Positions 1 to 11,264 of a DNA stretch of 64,000 bases are shown here, one piece after another (within the stretch, counting starts at the first letter, position 1; each line of letters opens with the position of its first letter). Under the pieces are notes generated by a model. It did not search any database. It was not told the origin of the DNA and worked only from the letters and a program-made list of their open reading frames with translations. The position numbers and the translations under genes were made by a program. The DNA lies in the NCBI GenBank assembly GCA_032622095.1, contig CP136065.1, positions 62,915,094-62,979,093 of the forward strand, given 5' to 3'. The DNA is from Siphonodentalium dalli. Its lineage: Eukaryota; Mollusca; Scaphopoda; Gadilida; Siphonodentaliidae.

Positions 1-851
1 AAGTCGATTAGTACGCGAAATATTGTGTATCTTCTTCGGACCACACTTACAACAACATAAGATTTTGTAAAATTCGATTTCAAGAGCTATACATGTCAAA
101 TGCCCGTTTTCTTTAATAAAACAGACAAAACTGAAGAATGTTTATACTATTTGTAAAATACATACAGGGGCAATAAACTGGTTCATTCATGACGTAGAGA
201 AAGACTGAAGTTTATACTCTAAAAATAGCCCGTAAAACTGTCCCGAAAGGTTGCATGTAGAATACACGAGGACAATATCGAAATAAAGTAAATATCAGTT
301 TATAAACGCGTTTCCGGACAGGTGTCTTCTATTCATGTTTATTATTTTATATCCCGGAAACTATAAAACATAAACTTGGAAGAAAGAAATTCATTATCTT
401 TAAATATCATTGCATAAGTGTTAAGAGTGTTGAACAAGCGGGTTGCGATTTTCTTCATATCAGCACGGAAGAGAGAATATCGTTACTTGTTATAGTCATT
501 ACTGAAATGGTAAATTTAAAGAGCGTGTGACACATTGTATGTGCGAAACATTGTAAAGGGCAGAAATGACATTGCTATGACCCTGGCAATGTTTTTATAT
601 AGAAAACGCAACGGTATTTTTCTTAACATGAGTACACCAACCAGTATTATCGCAATGCTACAGGACCCATCGATATAATAGCAAATTAGTAGGAACACAT
701 AACCAGGGTGGATATCTCCCCCAATGCGTTGACGACCACACAAAATAACCACGTGCTAGCACATAAATAATCGTATTATAATATTTATGGAAACACTGTT
801 GCAAACATATGCACCGGCTATAGCTCGTCTGAACCTGTAATACTGTCTAAG

Positions 852-1653
852 CAGTGTTCACACTGGCCCAACACAAGCCACCACCTTAGCCACTTGTAAA
901 ACAAATTAGCCACTTTTTATATACTTGAGCCACATTTTTTCAACCCATATTTTTTGGAGCCACTTCGATTTAAACATATTGAAAGAACAACACGAGCTAA
1001 TTAACTCAAATGCGTATTTTAATATAATATAACAGGTTCTGGTAGGTAAAACAACAACAATATAAACAACAATATTATTGATCAAACATTGAACATTCTG
1101 AGAGATTTTACATCATCTCCATTAGTAAATGATTTACCAAAATAAAAGTCTAAAATTCGGGGGCCTTCAATTGCAGTTTTCATTAATAAGTTTAAATGTG
1201 GAACAGAATGTCTGTTTCGTCGTTTATCTTTGATCCAACGTTGGTTGGTACGAGAAGGCCCTCTCACAGTCCACAGTCGACACGGGTTCACAATACATTG
1301 TTCATGCAAAGTCTGATATAGGATGTGTGTCCTTTCTTTGTTTCACTAAAGTTTGGCGATGTGTGTTTTTTATCGAGTTGAAGCAGGAATCCCATTCACT
1401 GTACGCGATACAATTACAACCAACCGCTGTGGCATAAGCCGATAATCAATTAGCAAGTGCTTTCATTCCGACTGTCTCGTGGTGGGGTAGTGTTGCCTGA
1501 TTGTTAAACTTAATCTGTCCAACGGCAATTAATTTAAGAGCCCCGCACCCAAATTCTTTGAGCCACTTTCTTTAGCCACTAGCACATTTTGTTGAGCCAC
1601 TTTTGTTTTTCTTTCGCAATTTGGGAAATTTGCTCACGGCAGCGTGAACACTG
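852..1653 (-). mobile_element. Internally deleted hAT element with 8-bp target duplication
   Basis: The termini are CAGTGTTCAC and GTGAACACTG, flanked on both sides by the identical 8-mer TGTCTAAG (844-851 and 1654-1661). An 8-bp duplication is the hallmark of hAT transposition. On the minus strand (about 1310-1080) the interior can be read, across frameshifts, as TVDCERAFSYQ followed by LLMKTAIEGP, which resembles the C-terminal dimerisation region (hATC) of hAT transposases. At about 800 bp the element is far shorter than an autonomous hAT and cannot encode a working transposase. The phrase AGCCACTT recurs near both ends. The paralogous block at 36088-38723 lacks it, so it inserted after that duplication. 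Confidence 0.88.
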
Positions 1654-2144
1654 TGTCTAAGTAAATTGGAAGAGGGTATGATATGTCGTTTAAATATACA
1701 ATAAATACCGACATAAGGCTTGATATACTCTGCACAATCTTGCGCAATTCATGGGAATTTTCCAACTGGTTTCAATATTTAGAAAAAAGTGAGACAAGCA
1801 CTCTTTATTTTTACCATATCAGGAAAAAGACTTACAAGGAACTCTCTGTATTGCTCATGTCGGCTATCAGTCACTGCACGATTTGTCTAAATTTTATGAT
1901 TTGAATACATATTTATGATGTATATAAAGTTCGTATAAAAGTTTATATTTACCCGTATATGCTACACTAAATCTTATTCCGTGATTAGTCATCTGCCAAT
2001 TGGCTCATGAGTGTCATATCGCAATAAAACACACCATATATAGCACGAACCGACTTTCGATATATTATACTTTATTATGTTTTCATCAACTGTTTACGTC
2101 AAAATATAAATGACATCCTCCACTCACAGAAGACCGAACGTGTA

Positions 2145-2214
2145 ATCCTACTCTCAAGATGTTATCCTACTCTCAAGATGTTATCATACTCTCAAGATGT
2201 TATCATACTCTCAG
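2145..2214 (+). repeat. 19-bp tandem repeat, 3.7 copies
   Basis: Unit ATCCTACTCTCAAGATGTT, repeated three times with a C/A variant at position 4 of the unit, plus a partial fourth copy. The paralogous position in front of the truncated FReD exon (about 38427-38477) has one unit fewer. It lies about 310 bp upstream of the FReD splice acceptor, probably in the intron. Confidence 0.9.
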
Positions 2215-2526
2215 CACTTCGTCATGACGTCAATTTGTGCGTCATTCGGTATCCTTGTGCATTATTTTATTATTTTTTTACTGAAATGGCTGGTGATGTA
2301 GATTTAAGAACGTATTGAAACATATGTCAAATCGTCTGTTTCATTGTGATCTGTGTCGTATACAGGCTGCTATAGAAAATATAATAAACACAATTGTCAA
2401 ATGTTCTGAGTAGCGTACGGGTGTTCTCATCTCGTGCGATGCATCTCATTCGAGGAGAAAACCCGTCGGTACTCAGAATAGTTAAATATTGTATGTTTGT
2501 TGATAATTATTCCATTGCGCTTACAG

Positions 2527-3167
2527 ACTGCAAAGATCATTTCGACAACGCGGAAACAGCAGACGGTGTATACTCGATATCACCAGATGGCGCCACACAG
2601 ATGGAAGCCTGGTGCGACATGGCTAATGGTGGATGGACCGTGTTAATGAAGAGACTCGACGGAAGTGTTGACTTCCATCGCACATGGCATGAATATAGGT
2701 CAGGATTTGGGGATCCAAACGGGGAACATTGGCTCGGCCTGGAACATGTTTACCAGCTGACAACACTAGGCACCACAGAATTGAGAATTCGGTTGAAGCA
2801 ATTTAGTAGTACCACTTGGAATATTGTCTCATACCAAAGTTTCTCGCTGGGTCCATGTGAAGATTGGTATCGACTGTCAGTCGGTAGTGTCAAGAACCCG
2901 TCTGATTGCGACAGTCTCAAATCTGTACACAACGGGATGCCATTCTCAACATTCGACAACAGGGGTCACGCCGTGGAGCCGGGCTGGGACTGTGGGGAAG
3001 GTGCAGGATGGTGGTTCTACCGATGCCTTGAAGCATGTCTGACATCTCCTTATCTACCATCACCTGGAACCTATGGCGACCCTGGAGGAAGATTCATCAC
3101 ATGGAGGTGCCTGACAGGATGGTTAGAGTCTCTCGAACAGACCGAGATGATGTTCAAACGAATTTAG
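2527..3167 (+). CDS. Terminal exon encoding an intact fibrinogen-related domain (FReD)
   Basis: Encodes about 212 residues ending in a TAG stop. The exon begins after a good acceptor (TTACAG, 2521-2526) in phase 1, so the preceding exon supplies the G that completes Asp of DCKDHFD; the open frame back to 2394 is probably accidental intron read-through. Family landmarks in order: DGVYSI, WCDM, GGWTVLMKR, DFHRTWHEYRSGFGD, GEHWLGLEHVYQL, LRIRLKQF, FSTFDN, GWDCG, YRC, and the terminal LEQTEMMFKRI. FReDs of secreted lectins such as ficolins, tachylectins and molluscan FREPs bind acetylated or other glycans and act in innate recognition. The usual calcium-site DxD sequence after FSTFD is not conserved (DNRGH), and there are more cysteines than in vertebrate FReDs. 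The rest of gene 1 lies left of the window. The FReD call is secure; ligand and role are inferred from the family. Confidence 0.93.
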
Positions 3168-3640
3168 TGTGAGCGGCAACAGTCCAATGATATTAATTAA
3201 CTGGGGAGACAATTACCTGAAAACAAGTTGATATTGTTTCATGAAACCACGGTCGTTAGGTTTCAATATCAAACTAATGAGTACTTTCAGAATGGACACT
3301 ACTTATATTTGTTTAAAGCTATACAGTGAGCATGACACTCACATGTTGAAGAAACATTGGATTGAACGACAATCTAACTTTAAAGGGGTAATGTACACTA
3401 AATCCGGCCATTTATGGGAGCATCTATATAAACAACATGGTATTTATTATGAAAATGAGTTTACAACTCGGGTCATCATCTCATTTTCATTATAATTACC
3501 ATGTTATTTATATCGTGCATATATCACATGTGTGTATTTTGCACTCATCCGTGGCTCAAATGCATTCATTTGTTGCATATGTTCTGTTGAGTGTAATAGG
3601 GGAATAAATGGCCAGATTTAGTTTACATCCCATTTAACAT
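3168..3640 (+). other. Probable 3' UTR of the gene 1 FReD
   Basis: AT-rich sequence after the stop. Its proximal part (about 3180-3340, including ATGAGTACTTTCAGAATGGA) is repeated after the FReD fragment at 3941, so a UTR-like segment was copied with the coding end. AATAAA occurs at about 3604 (GGGGAATAAATGG) and may be a polyadenylation signal. The small open frame 3241-3495 has no recognisable features. Confidence 0.45.
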
Positions 3641-3688
3641 AAGAAGTACGCATGATATCTATATACCCGACTGCTTGCGAAATCCTGA

Positions 3689-3941
3689 GATAGCCTCATA
3701 TCGCATATCCTGACAACAGAATATCGTTCTCGACCTTCGATATAAGAGATAGCGCCGTGTAACCGAACTGGAATTATGCGAGCACGGAGTCCGTGCAAGG
3801 TGGTGATACTACCGGCTCACCCAAGTTGACATATCATCACATGGAACCTAAGGCGACCCGGGGGGTTACATCGCATGGAAGTGCTGGACAGGCTTATACG
3901 AGTCTCTCGAAAGGACTGAAATGATGTTCAATGTAGTTTAA
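3689..3941 (+). pseudogene. FReD C-terminal fragment, frameshifted
   Basis: Partial tandem copy of the last third of the FReD exon. It begins near the DSL motif, passes through FSTFDIRDSAV and then an in-frame TAA, and continues in shifted frames to a degraded terminus resembling LERTEMMFN followed by a stop. The downstream sequence to about 4095 copies the UTR of the intact gene. It has no acceptor and no N-terminal half, so it is a relic of unequal duplication rather than a gene. Confidence 0.82.
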
Positions 3942-4534
3942 TCGGCAACAATACAGTGACATTAATTAGTGCGGAGACATTACCTGCAAGCAAGTTGACA
4001 TTGTGTAATGAATCCACAGTCGCTGGGTTTCAACTATCAATATAAAACTAATGAGTACTTTCAGAATGGACACTGATTATAATTTAAAGCTATACAGTAT
4101 TTGTTTGGAATGTAAATAATCACTTTATAATAATAAAATTGAGAATATTCTACAACCTATTCACAAAGATGTACGCGGGAAATCGAGGTAATATACACTG
4201 TATACACATAGTTGTTTTAGTGAATGTCGGTGATATTTAAACATAAACTTTCTGTAATGTGGATTAGTTCCTCTCCGGAGTCGGAATGTTCGAACACTAT
4301 TGTGACGTTGCCGCGGCCGCCTGGTTCTGAACGATAAATCCATTATGGGAACCAAGATGAGAATAACAATAACGTCCGCAACAGTTTATTGCCACAAGGG
4401 GGAATCTGTATAAACAACACTTTAAATTCGGAGACAACAAGTGTAACTAATTTTTGACTGAATTGATTCGTACTCATCATATTGAAAGTGGCTCAATTAC
4501 GTTTGCCTTATGGGGTATGAATCGGTTTATAAAT

Positions 4535-4640
4535 AAGTCATAACCCGCTTGGGTATCTGTACAAGAAATACAGAACGCGGCGCTAACGCGCCTTGGTCTA
4601 TATTTCTTTACAGATACCCAAGTAGCTTATAACCTATACG
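4535..4640. repeat. Short hairpin (MITE-like) around CTTGGGTATCTGTA
   Basis: Inverted arms CTTGGGTATCTGTA(C)AAGAAATA at about 4549 and its complement ending at about 4622, with GC-rich GCGGCGCTAACGCGC between. Imperfect pairing continues outward (CATAACCCG / AGCTTATAACC). It looks like a small fold-back repeat. The flanking 4100-4530 and 4650-5400 contain no recognisable gene. Confidence 0.55.
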
Positions 4641-5404
4641 TACACACACGCGTAGCTTTACTTCATGGTAGTATACATATGCGATTTATTTATGTTACTT
4701 TGATGCATAGTCCTAGCTGTCACAAGTTAAGCGTATACATGCTTGAAATAGAACGTTTTCGACCGTGATTGGGGGGTCTCGAAAGCTTCCATTAGCTAAG
4801 GGACTTAGTTGAATGTATCTGGGGAAGAACATACAATATAATATATTTTACTTAAATAGCACAGTTACCCACCCCCGGCTGGTAGCTTCCGGGATCATAT
4901 ATCACCCATGCCGGAGATCATATAGAGTATAGATATCAAGAGAAGAATAATCATGATTTAAACAGAACTTCCACCATATGGGTTATCGCGCGAACAATTA
5001 TTTTATTCGGCCTGGCGAGATAGCGGCTCCTCTAAATTCTGACTGAATTGGTACTTGCACTCAGTGCGGTCAACACATAGGCAATTATTGGGTTGTCAGC
5101 AGACAAGTATTACACGACCTGTAATTCACATATAAGTCGCCAAATACACGATATTTACAGAGACTACATTTGTGTAGTGTGTTTCTTATCTAAGATTTCT
5201 AAACGCGTCCCCAGTCCGTGTGCAGAACTCTCTTAGAATGTGTCCATGTGTGCAATAAACAACTAAACATCTATTGAACCGCGTCCTTCAAGTCTAAACA
5301 GATTACTTCAAAGCTCTGCAAATACCACAAAACAAGCGATAGTTTCCCGGAAGCATTATCTACACAAAAATGTAGACCAGATATAATTTATCAACATTAC
5401 TCCC

Positions 5405-5655
5405 AAGCAAGAAAAAATAAGACAAATCGGCACAACGATATTTTCATTAGTTTTCAAGACTTTACTCCCTATACACTTGTCTAACTATGGCAAATCGACG
5501 CAACGATTTAAACCAACAAATTCGACATTGACGTCAAACAGGAGAAACTAAGACAAATCGGCACAACGATATTTTCAATAGTTTTCAAAACTTTACTCCC
5601 TAAACATGTCTAAACTATGGCAAATCGGCGCAACAATTTTATACCAAAAAAATCG
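5405..5655 (+). repeat. Tandem duplication, about 125-bp unit, two copies
   Basis: The run GACAAATCGGCACAACGATA, followed by TTTTCA-TAGTTTTCAA, ACTTTACTCCCTA and CTATGGCAAATCG, occurs twice in direct orientation, first from about 5418 and again from about 5541. No coding potential. Confidence 0.8.
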
Positions 5656-6039
5656 ACATAATGTCTACGAAGTGGTGTGAACCAGCCAATAAGCAAATTG
5701 TGTCCTACCTTTTTCTCAGTGACTGCACGCACCCGTGTCTAAGAATACCACGTAGTGTCCTGCTTTTACGGCACCAACTCGAGTATGTAGCACTCCCAAG
5801 TTTTCTTTTCACTAAGTAAGAACTCTTAGACATGATGAAATTTATTCAATACAAGTAGGCATGTACACAAGCAGCCGCGGAGTTAAAATGCATTACATCT
5901 CTGTAAGCGGGCGTAGCAGAGAATCGTCTTCTTAATATGGGGACAAGCAGCTATACAGAAAATGAATCCTGTTCTTAACGTGGTTCATTCTGATTGGCCC
6001 GACTATGAGACAAATGACGAATGTCCAGATGTGCGGTGA

Positions 6040-6725
6040 TTAAGAATGCCATACGCCAAGACAAATTCAATCTGCATACTTCCATCAGTCATTGTCGCGT
6101 AATACCAATTGCACATGCATATACCCCCTTTGCTTTGAAGTTTCCTACCTGGGACTTCACAGCACTGATGTCATTTTGTTTTTGTGATTATTTGTCTTTT
6201 ACTGACTGCCGGGGAGGGAAGAGGACCCACCAGGCCGAGCACAGTGTGAGAACATTTTGAAATCTGAGCCTGAAAACTGCAAAAATCTTGCATCTAAAAG
6301 TCTTACTCCATGAAAATTCATACCCCGATTTGTTTTAGTAGATTAACACATTTTAACTGGACAACGGGTAGGGAACAGGTTTACTAGGCCACATTGGGAA
6401 ATACTATTGAGTTCTGAACCAGAAACTTCATACTCCTAGGATCAATAGAGATCTAACTCCGGGCAAATTCAGCACTTGATTTAAACAAAATTAATTAGTA
6501 GGGATCAGGTCCCCAAGCCCAGCGGGAGAAAATTTTGAAACCTGAACCTGAAAACCGCGAACTCCAAGCATCTACAGAGGTCTAACTCCTAGCCAATTAC
6601 GCCCTTGATTTTGAAAAACAATAATTAGCAGGGGATTGATCAGGAGCCATCAGCTCAGTGGGTGAATATTTTGAAATCTAAACCTGAAAATTGCAAAATC
6701 CTAGCATCTAGACCAAGCTCTCCAA
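6040..6725 (+). repeat. Degenerate tandem repeat family, about 130-bp unit
   Basis: About four diverged units, each containing variants of TTGAAATCTGAACCTGAAAA, GCAAAATCCTAGCATCTA, a GATCTAACTCC box and a run like AATTCACGCCTTGATTT. The same units recur at 8260-8500. Sequence just upstream (CGCGTAATACCAATTGCAC at about 6097) has relatives at about 8121 and 31450, so this is a dispersed family. The short frames across it are not genes. Confidence 0.7.
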
Positions 6726-6999
6726 GTGTTGGAAATTACAAATTTAGATAGCCAACCCACATATTTGATTCTCTATCGGTCTCTATACGCACATTTGTTC
6801 ATAACATATATAACTGGCTCAAAAATAGAGTTATAGTTCCGGACTGAAGGCGTCACTCTTTTCCGCACGCGAAAGGCGGGAATAAGTGTGAAAGCCGCCA
6901 TTTTCCATATCCTGCTGAAGTGCTGATTTTCCATGTATTTTTTCAGTTATTTCAACTTATTAGCAATATGTACTGATTTGTACTGAAAATTCGCATAAC

Positions 7000-7640
7000 C
7001 AACTATGGACTTCTCTTTGTGGAGCAAAGAAGAGGTGGATCAGATTGATAACCATTCATCCTTTGGTTCTATGTATGTCTCGACGAAGAACAACTAAATT
7101 GAGAGGAGAAAATACTTATTCTGATTTGATTCTGAGATTTGGTTCCAGATGAAGAATCATTTGATACATCTTGGTTCTCCTCTGATTCAGAGATTTGTTT
7201 CCGAACAAAGAATCATTTAGCTGTAATCGCGATGTCAGGAGAGCTTCTGTGTTTGTTATTGACAATCACTTCAAAGCAAAGCTGATATATATCAAACAAA
7301 TCATGACCGTGCCAGTAAATGGCTCGCTCCAAGCTGAAAGTTCAAAGAAAGTTCAAGCAGATGAGATTCTTTCGGTTAACATACATGTACATGTATGTTG
7401 CGCAAACATTGTGATGGTTACTCATCACAAACCTTATAGCCGCTGAGCAGGTGTGTTGAGAAACGACGATATGTCTGATTCATATATGTGTAAAGCACTT
7501 TAAAGTAAGAAAGTACTATTACACAACTATGATCTGACATTCGACCAGTCGATCTCTACACCCACTGTTGACGGTTGGATACATGAAACTGCTACTTACT
7601 ACATTTGTATCATCCCCTCTGTGGTGTTGTTAATAGCGGG
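7000..7640 (+). repeat. Paralogous block A1, matches 61430-62285
   Basis: Begins with CTATGGACTTCTCTTTGTG, continues through a repeated GATTTGGTTC segment and CCGTGCCAGTAAATGGCTCG, and ends near CATTTGTATCATCCCCTC. The same landmarks appear in the same order before the second PAN exon at 62942. It is probably promoter-proximal or intron DNA copied with the PAN gene. Small open frames in it are not conserved between copies. Confidence 0.75.
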
Positions 7641-7659
7641 TTTGCGATGCCCGTCCGAC

Positions 7660-9480
7660 GTCATCGCGGTCACTTGGGTACTTTCATTGCAGCACATAAA
7701 GCGATAATTATATAGGGATTTGGAACGGGTAGATGTGTCCCATTTACCGGTAACCTTTCACTACGATTTTCTCACTCAAAGGTTCACAAATTCCATGAAA
7801 TTGCTGTCAGCTATGCGTTAACCTATGTATTGCAAACAACATCGTTAAGTTGTCATTTTAAGCCGAGTTTTATGTTCAAATTCTCGAGGCGGCTTCTAGC
7901 ACTTAGATAAATACGGAAGGCCAATATTTTCACTGACAACTTTGTTCACTGCATTAATGACAGGCTGTAGTTAATAGAGTGAGTAGACGGTGCTATATAC
8001 GCAGTCTCGACTCATTGCAGGGGCACGGCTATATATATGACGGTATCCGCGTTGGGAAGGGGTGTCAAGCGTCGAATTTCTAACTGCACCCCCTTGAACC
8101 ATTTCAAACTCACAAGTTTTCGCGTAATTCCATTTGCACCCACTTGGGCTTTGATTTTTCCCAACTGGTCCCACACAACCGCCTGGATGGTAGCATATTC
8201 TAAATCAATCAGTAGTCTTTTGTCACTAGTCGGTGGGAAATAATCTGGGCCGACCAGTACAAGAAAATGTATAAATCTGAGACTGAACATTTAAAAATCC
8301 TAATATCTAGTGATCTAACGCCATGCAAATCCACACCGATGTGTGTTTTCTGAAATTAAATATCATTTTCTGACTGGCCATTGGGAGGGGACCGGGACAC
8401 ACAGGATCGACCATGGTTCGGCCCAGTGTGAGAAATGTTTGAAATCTAAAAATGAAATTTGCTAAATCCTAGCATCCAGACTGGCATCAATCTTTCCAAT
8501 TGTTGGAAATTTTGAAATCTGACACCCCATCTAAGGTTGGAAAATTTCCAACTGATAGCCATTTCAGTCCAAAAATTTTACCAAAAGAAGGAAAATATGC
8601 AAATGTTGATCTAAAAACTACAAATTTGCCTCTAATAAATTGTCAGAAAATCAAACTACGAGAAAAATTTCAAACTATTGCAGGTGTGAAATTTCCAACA
8701 AATGTGCCAGGTATATGAAATTTCCAACTGTTGAACATTTAACCTAAATTGAGGGGGATGAGACACTCCTGGCGTCACGTCCCTGTTTCAACCATTTGAC
8801 ATGGGCATTAATATATCGTAGGATTGATCCATGTATTGCACATTTGAATACAACCGTTTAGTTACTTTATCCTAGGTAGGTGAGGACTATTTCACATTTT
8901 AATATATATTTACCATCTGAGCGGACATTGCGCGTTTGAATTGCAAGACTGCTGTATAATGTAGTGGGGATAATATAGGTCGCTACAGACATGAAATACT
9001 CTGCAAAATCTAAGCATAATCAGAGCGAGTTTCAGCTGTTTTCTGTGTTTCGCACAAAAGAGAAGCTAACGCTCTTTATTCAATCCGTATAATGAACAAC
9101 CTATATTTTAACACCTTTTATCGTTACCAATTTTAACTGTTCAACCTACATCATGGTTTAGATCCCGACAGAAATCCCAATTCTTGGGTTAAATATACCC
9201 TTGCCCCGACATTTCGATCCATTGAAAGATTCCAAACCAATGTTTCCTTAATATGACTAAATATTCCTCAACTAAAGTAAGGGACACATTCGATCTTATA
9301 TCTGACTGAAAGTACATGTAGGACATTATTGGACCCTGGGTCTAAAACACTCGATCGATCTATGACTTGTGGAGCCCAATTGTTGAAAATGTCACCAAGA
9401 TAAGTGACACAAAAGTACCAACCCCTTCCAACTACCGCCTCGTCCTTGTGAAAGCAACTGATTATCCTGAGGCCCATCCA
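7660..9480 (+). repeat. Paralogous block A2, partly matches 20640-21440
   Basis: Landmarks shared in order with 20640-21440: GGTCACTTG..TACTTTCA, TAGATGTGT.CCAT, CCGGTAA.CTTTCAC, GTCAGCTATGC, CTATGTATTGCA, CTCGAGGCG, ATACTCTG.GCAAAATCT and a later GACCCTGGGTCT. Internal sections (8260-8720) belong instead to the degenerate repeat family at 6040-6725 and to a CCAACTGTTGGAAATTT-rich family also present at 31500-31730. No exon recognised. Confidence 0.65.
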
Positions 9481-9656
9481 ATCTATATAAAAATTTCCAA
9501 CAATCCATAACGGTAAGTATAACGTCGGCCAATAAAACGAATGCGAATAATACTCTATCTATTTCTTAATATCTTTTATGTTGGAGTTGGCTCACCATAC
9601 ATTACCAGTCGATGTGATGAATTATACCCGTAAAGAAGTTCGCGATTACAAAACGT

Positions 9657-9701
9657 GAACCGGTACGGGTAGCTACCAGTACGCGTACCCGTACCGGTTT
9701 G
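9657..9701. repeat. GC-rich imperfect palindrome ACCGGTACGGGTA..TACCCGTACCGGT
   Basis: Short hairpin with arms ACCGGTACGGGTA and TACCCGTACCGGT around a TACGCG centre, in AT-rich surroundings. A related GTACCGGTACC-rich run is at 53375-53470. Confidence 0.7.
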
Positions 9702-9739
9702 AAATCGCAAACTCGCTACTATTAAGGCCACGACCAAGA

Positions 9740-9920
9740 GCAATGCGAGATAGAGTAAAGAAATTGTTTGTGGACGATGCCAAGTCATCGTATGTTTTCA
9801 TGTGATATCATTAAGCAAATGAGCCCCATTATATTAGTTTGTACAGAAAATGTAAATTGCACTTAGTTGTTGTAACTAACATCGTTAATTACATATCTAA
9901 AGTCTGCACATAACATATTA
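9740..9920 (+). repeat. Paralogous block A3, matches 62300-62480
   Basis: Shares ATGCGAGATAGAG.AAAGAAATT, GTGGACGATG, ATTATATTAGTTTGTA and ACATATCTAAAGT.TGCACATAACAT with sequence upstream of the second PAN exon. In the 62-kb copy the match continues directly into the PAN upstream region. Here it is interrupted at about 9920 and resumes at about 15470, which implies roughly 5.5 kb was inserted here or deleted there. Confidence 0.72.
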
Positions 9921-10334
9921 TAGTCCAGTCACATTCGGGTTCACTAGGGAACCAAATTGGGGAAAGCTAATTTGTTTCCAGGGATTATTAAGAAGATGTT
10001 TATGGACAATATCGCTAAAGTCCCCTAGAATCCGAGTTGAGCTTTTTGAGATATCATGATTTTTCGTAATGGTGCAAATTCTGACGATATTCCATCAGAC
10101 CATATGCGAATGCAGTCATATGTAGGCTAATTTACGGACTCAATCTTCACACATACCCGCCCATCGTGGAGCGGGTATCGCTAGATGTGTGTAATTGATG
10201 CTAGAGCTTACTAATATTCGATACTCCATAATTGTGATGACATTTATTGCCGAAGAGAGCATATAACTCACATGATGATTCAAAATTTTCATAATAAAAG
10301 AGGGCGAGTAAAGATATTCATATAAGAAATGAAC

Positions 10335-10475
10335 GGCGGTTTCAATGCGGTCATGGGGTTTTGACCGCGAGAAAAAATCAGCAAACTGCATGAACCCCGA
10401 AGGGGTTCATGCGGAGTTTGCTGATTTTTTTAACGCGGTCAAAACCCATGACCACGTTGAATCCGCCGTTTATTA
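10335..10475. repeat. Long hairpin with CATGAACCCCGAAGGGGTTCATG core
   Basis: Nested inverted arms: AACGGCGGTTTCAATGCGGTC, TGGGGTTTTGACCGCG and AAAAATCAGCAAACTGCATG on the left are mirrored on the right by CATGCGGAGTTTGCTGATTTTT, CGCGGTCAAAACCCATGACC and AATCCGCCGTT. The stem is about 65 bp with almost no loop. It is MITE-like; the small open frames across it are by-products of the symmetry. Confidence 0.8.
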
Positions 10476-11009
10476 TTTATATTTATATACTTATATTCAT
10501 TATGAACTAGGATTGTATGTCTTTCCCACTATTTATTCATCTATTTAAACGAACGCATGGAGTTCAGTTAAGACAGTTCGAATCCTTGTTTTTTGGAAAA
10601 CCAAACATTTTGAGAATCCGTTCATGGAGAACTGAACTTGAAGAAACGCAATTTCACAGTAAAGTATACACATATGACAAAATGTCTTGTTTAGCTTGTA
10701 ACTAATGTAGACGTGTTGATTTCAAGAATGATTAATATCTGAAACTAACAATTAAGTTTCGGCTGCGGATAAGAAATCGACAACACGCCGTTCTACCATA
10801 ATAATATATTTGTGAGGTTCTGGGAAATATTTGTAGCGGCAAGGAAAATGATAAAACTCTATTGAGTAGCGCGTTTTTTTTTAACATCAACGCTCAGTAA
10901 CAGCGAGCAACAACACTGATTGTAGACCGAAACAAATTTCTTGCCAAATCCGGACCTACTAGATACTCAAGCAGTCGGTAATTTCCGACAATCCCCGGTG
11001 ATTTCCGGG

Positions 11010-11083
11010 ACCAATGTGTTCATAAACCTATGAACGACACTGGAAGTGACGTCACGTTACGTTCATAGGTTTATGAACGCATT
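11010..11083. repeat. Inverted repeat TGTTCATAAACCTATGAACG
   Basis: GTTCATAAACCTATGAACG at about 11010 is mirrored by CGTTCATAGGTTTATGAACG at about 11061. Each arm is itself nearly palindromic, and TGACGTCA lies in the spacer. No gene is seen nearby. Confidence 0.75.
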
Positions 11084-11264
11084 GAATAATGGGTGTGTCT
11101 ACCGTAACGCTATGGGGAAATCGGAAGAGATATCAGGTGTATGTAAATATACGATAATGAGCTAAAATATGAACCATTATACTAGAACTGTGGTTAATTC
11201 ATAAAAGGAAAGTGATAAGATATATCGAGGCTTCACCATCCTTAAGATGTTATAGCCGGAAACA

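Larger units (their letters stand above)
305..2526 (+). repeat. Segmental duplication copy 1, upstream of FReD exon
   Basis: Sequence in front of the FReD exon of gene 1. It is a diverged direct copy of 36088-38723: the same order of landmarks (TTTCCGGACAG, ATATCCCGGAAACTATAAAA, CTTGATATACTCTGCA, a 19-bp tandem repeat, a splice acceptor) appears in both. The copies differ by independent insertions: a hAT element at 852-1653 here, and a 1.2-kb hairpin-rich insert at 37133-38345 in the other copy. It is probably intron sequence of a FReD gene; no exon is recognisable in it. Confidence 0.8.

Noticed and set aside
2394-2526. N-terminal extension of the FReD open frame (MSNVLSS..)
   Set aside because: A strong splice acceptor at 2526 and the phase-1 pattern in all FReD copies show this is intron read-through; it is not conserved in the other copies.
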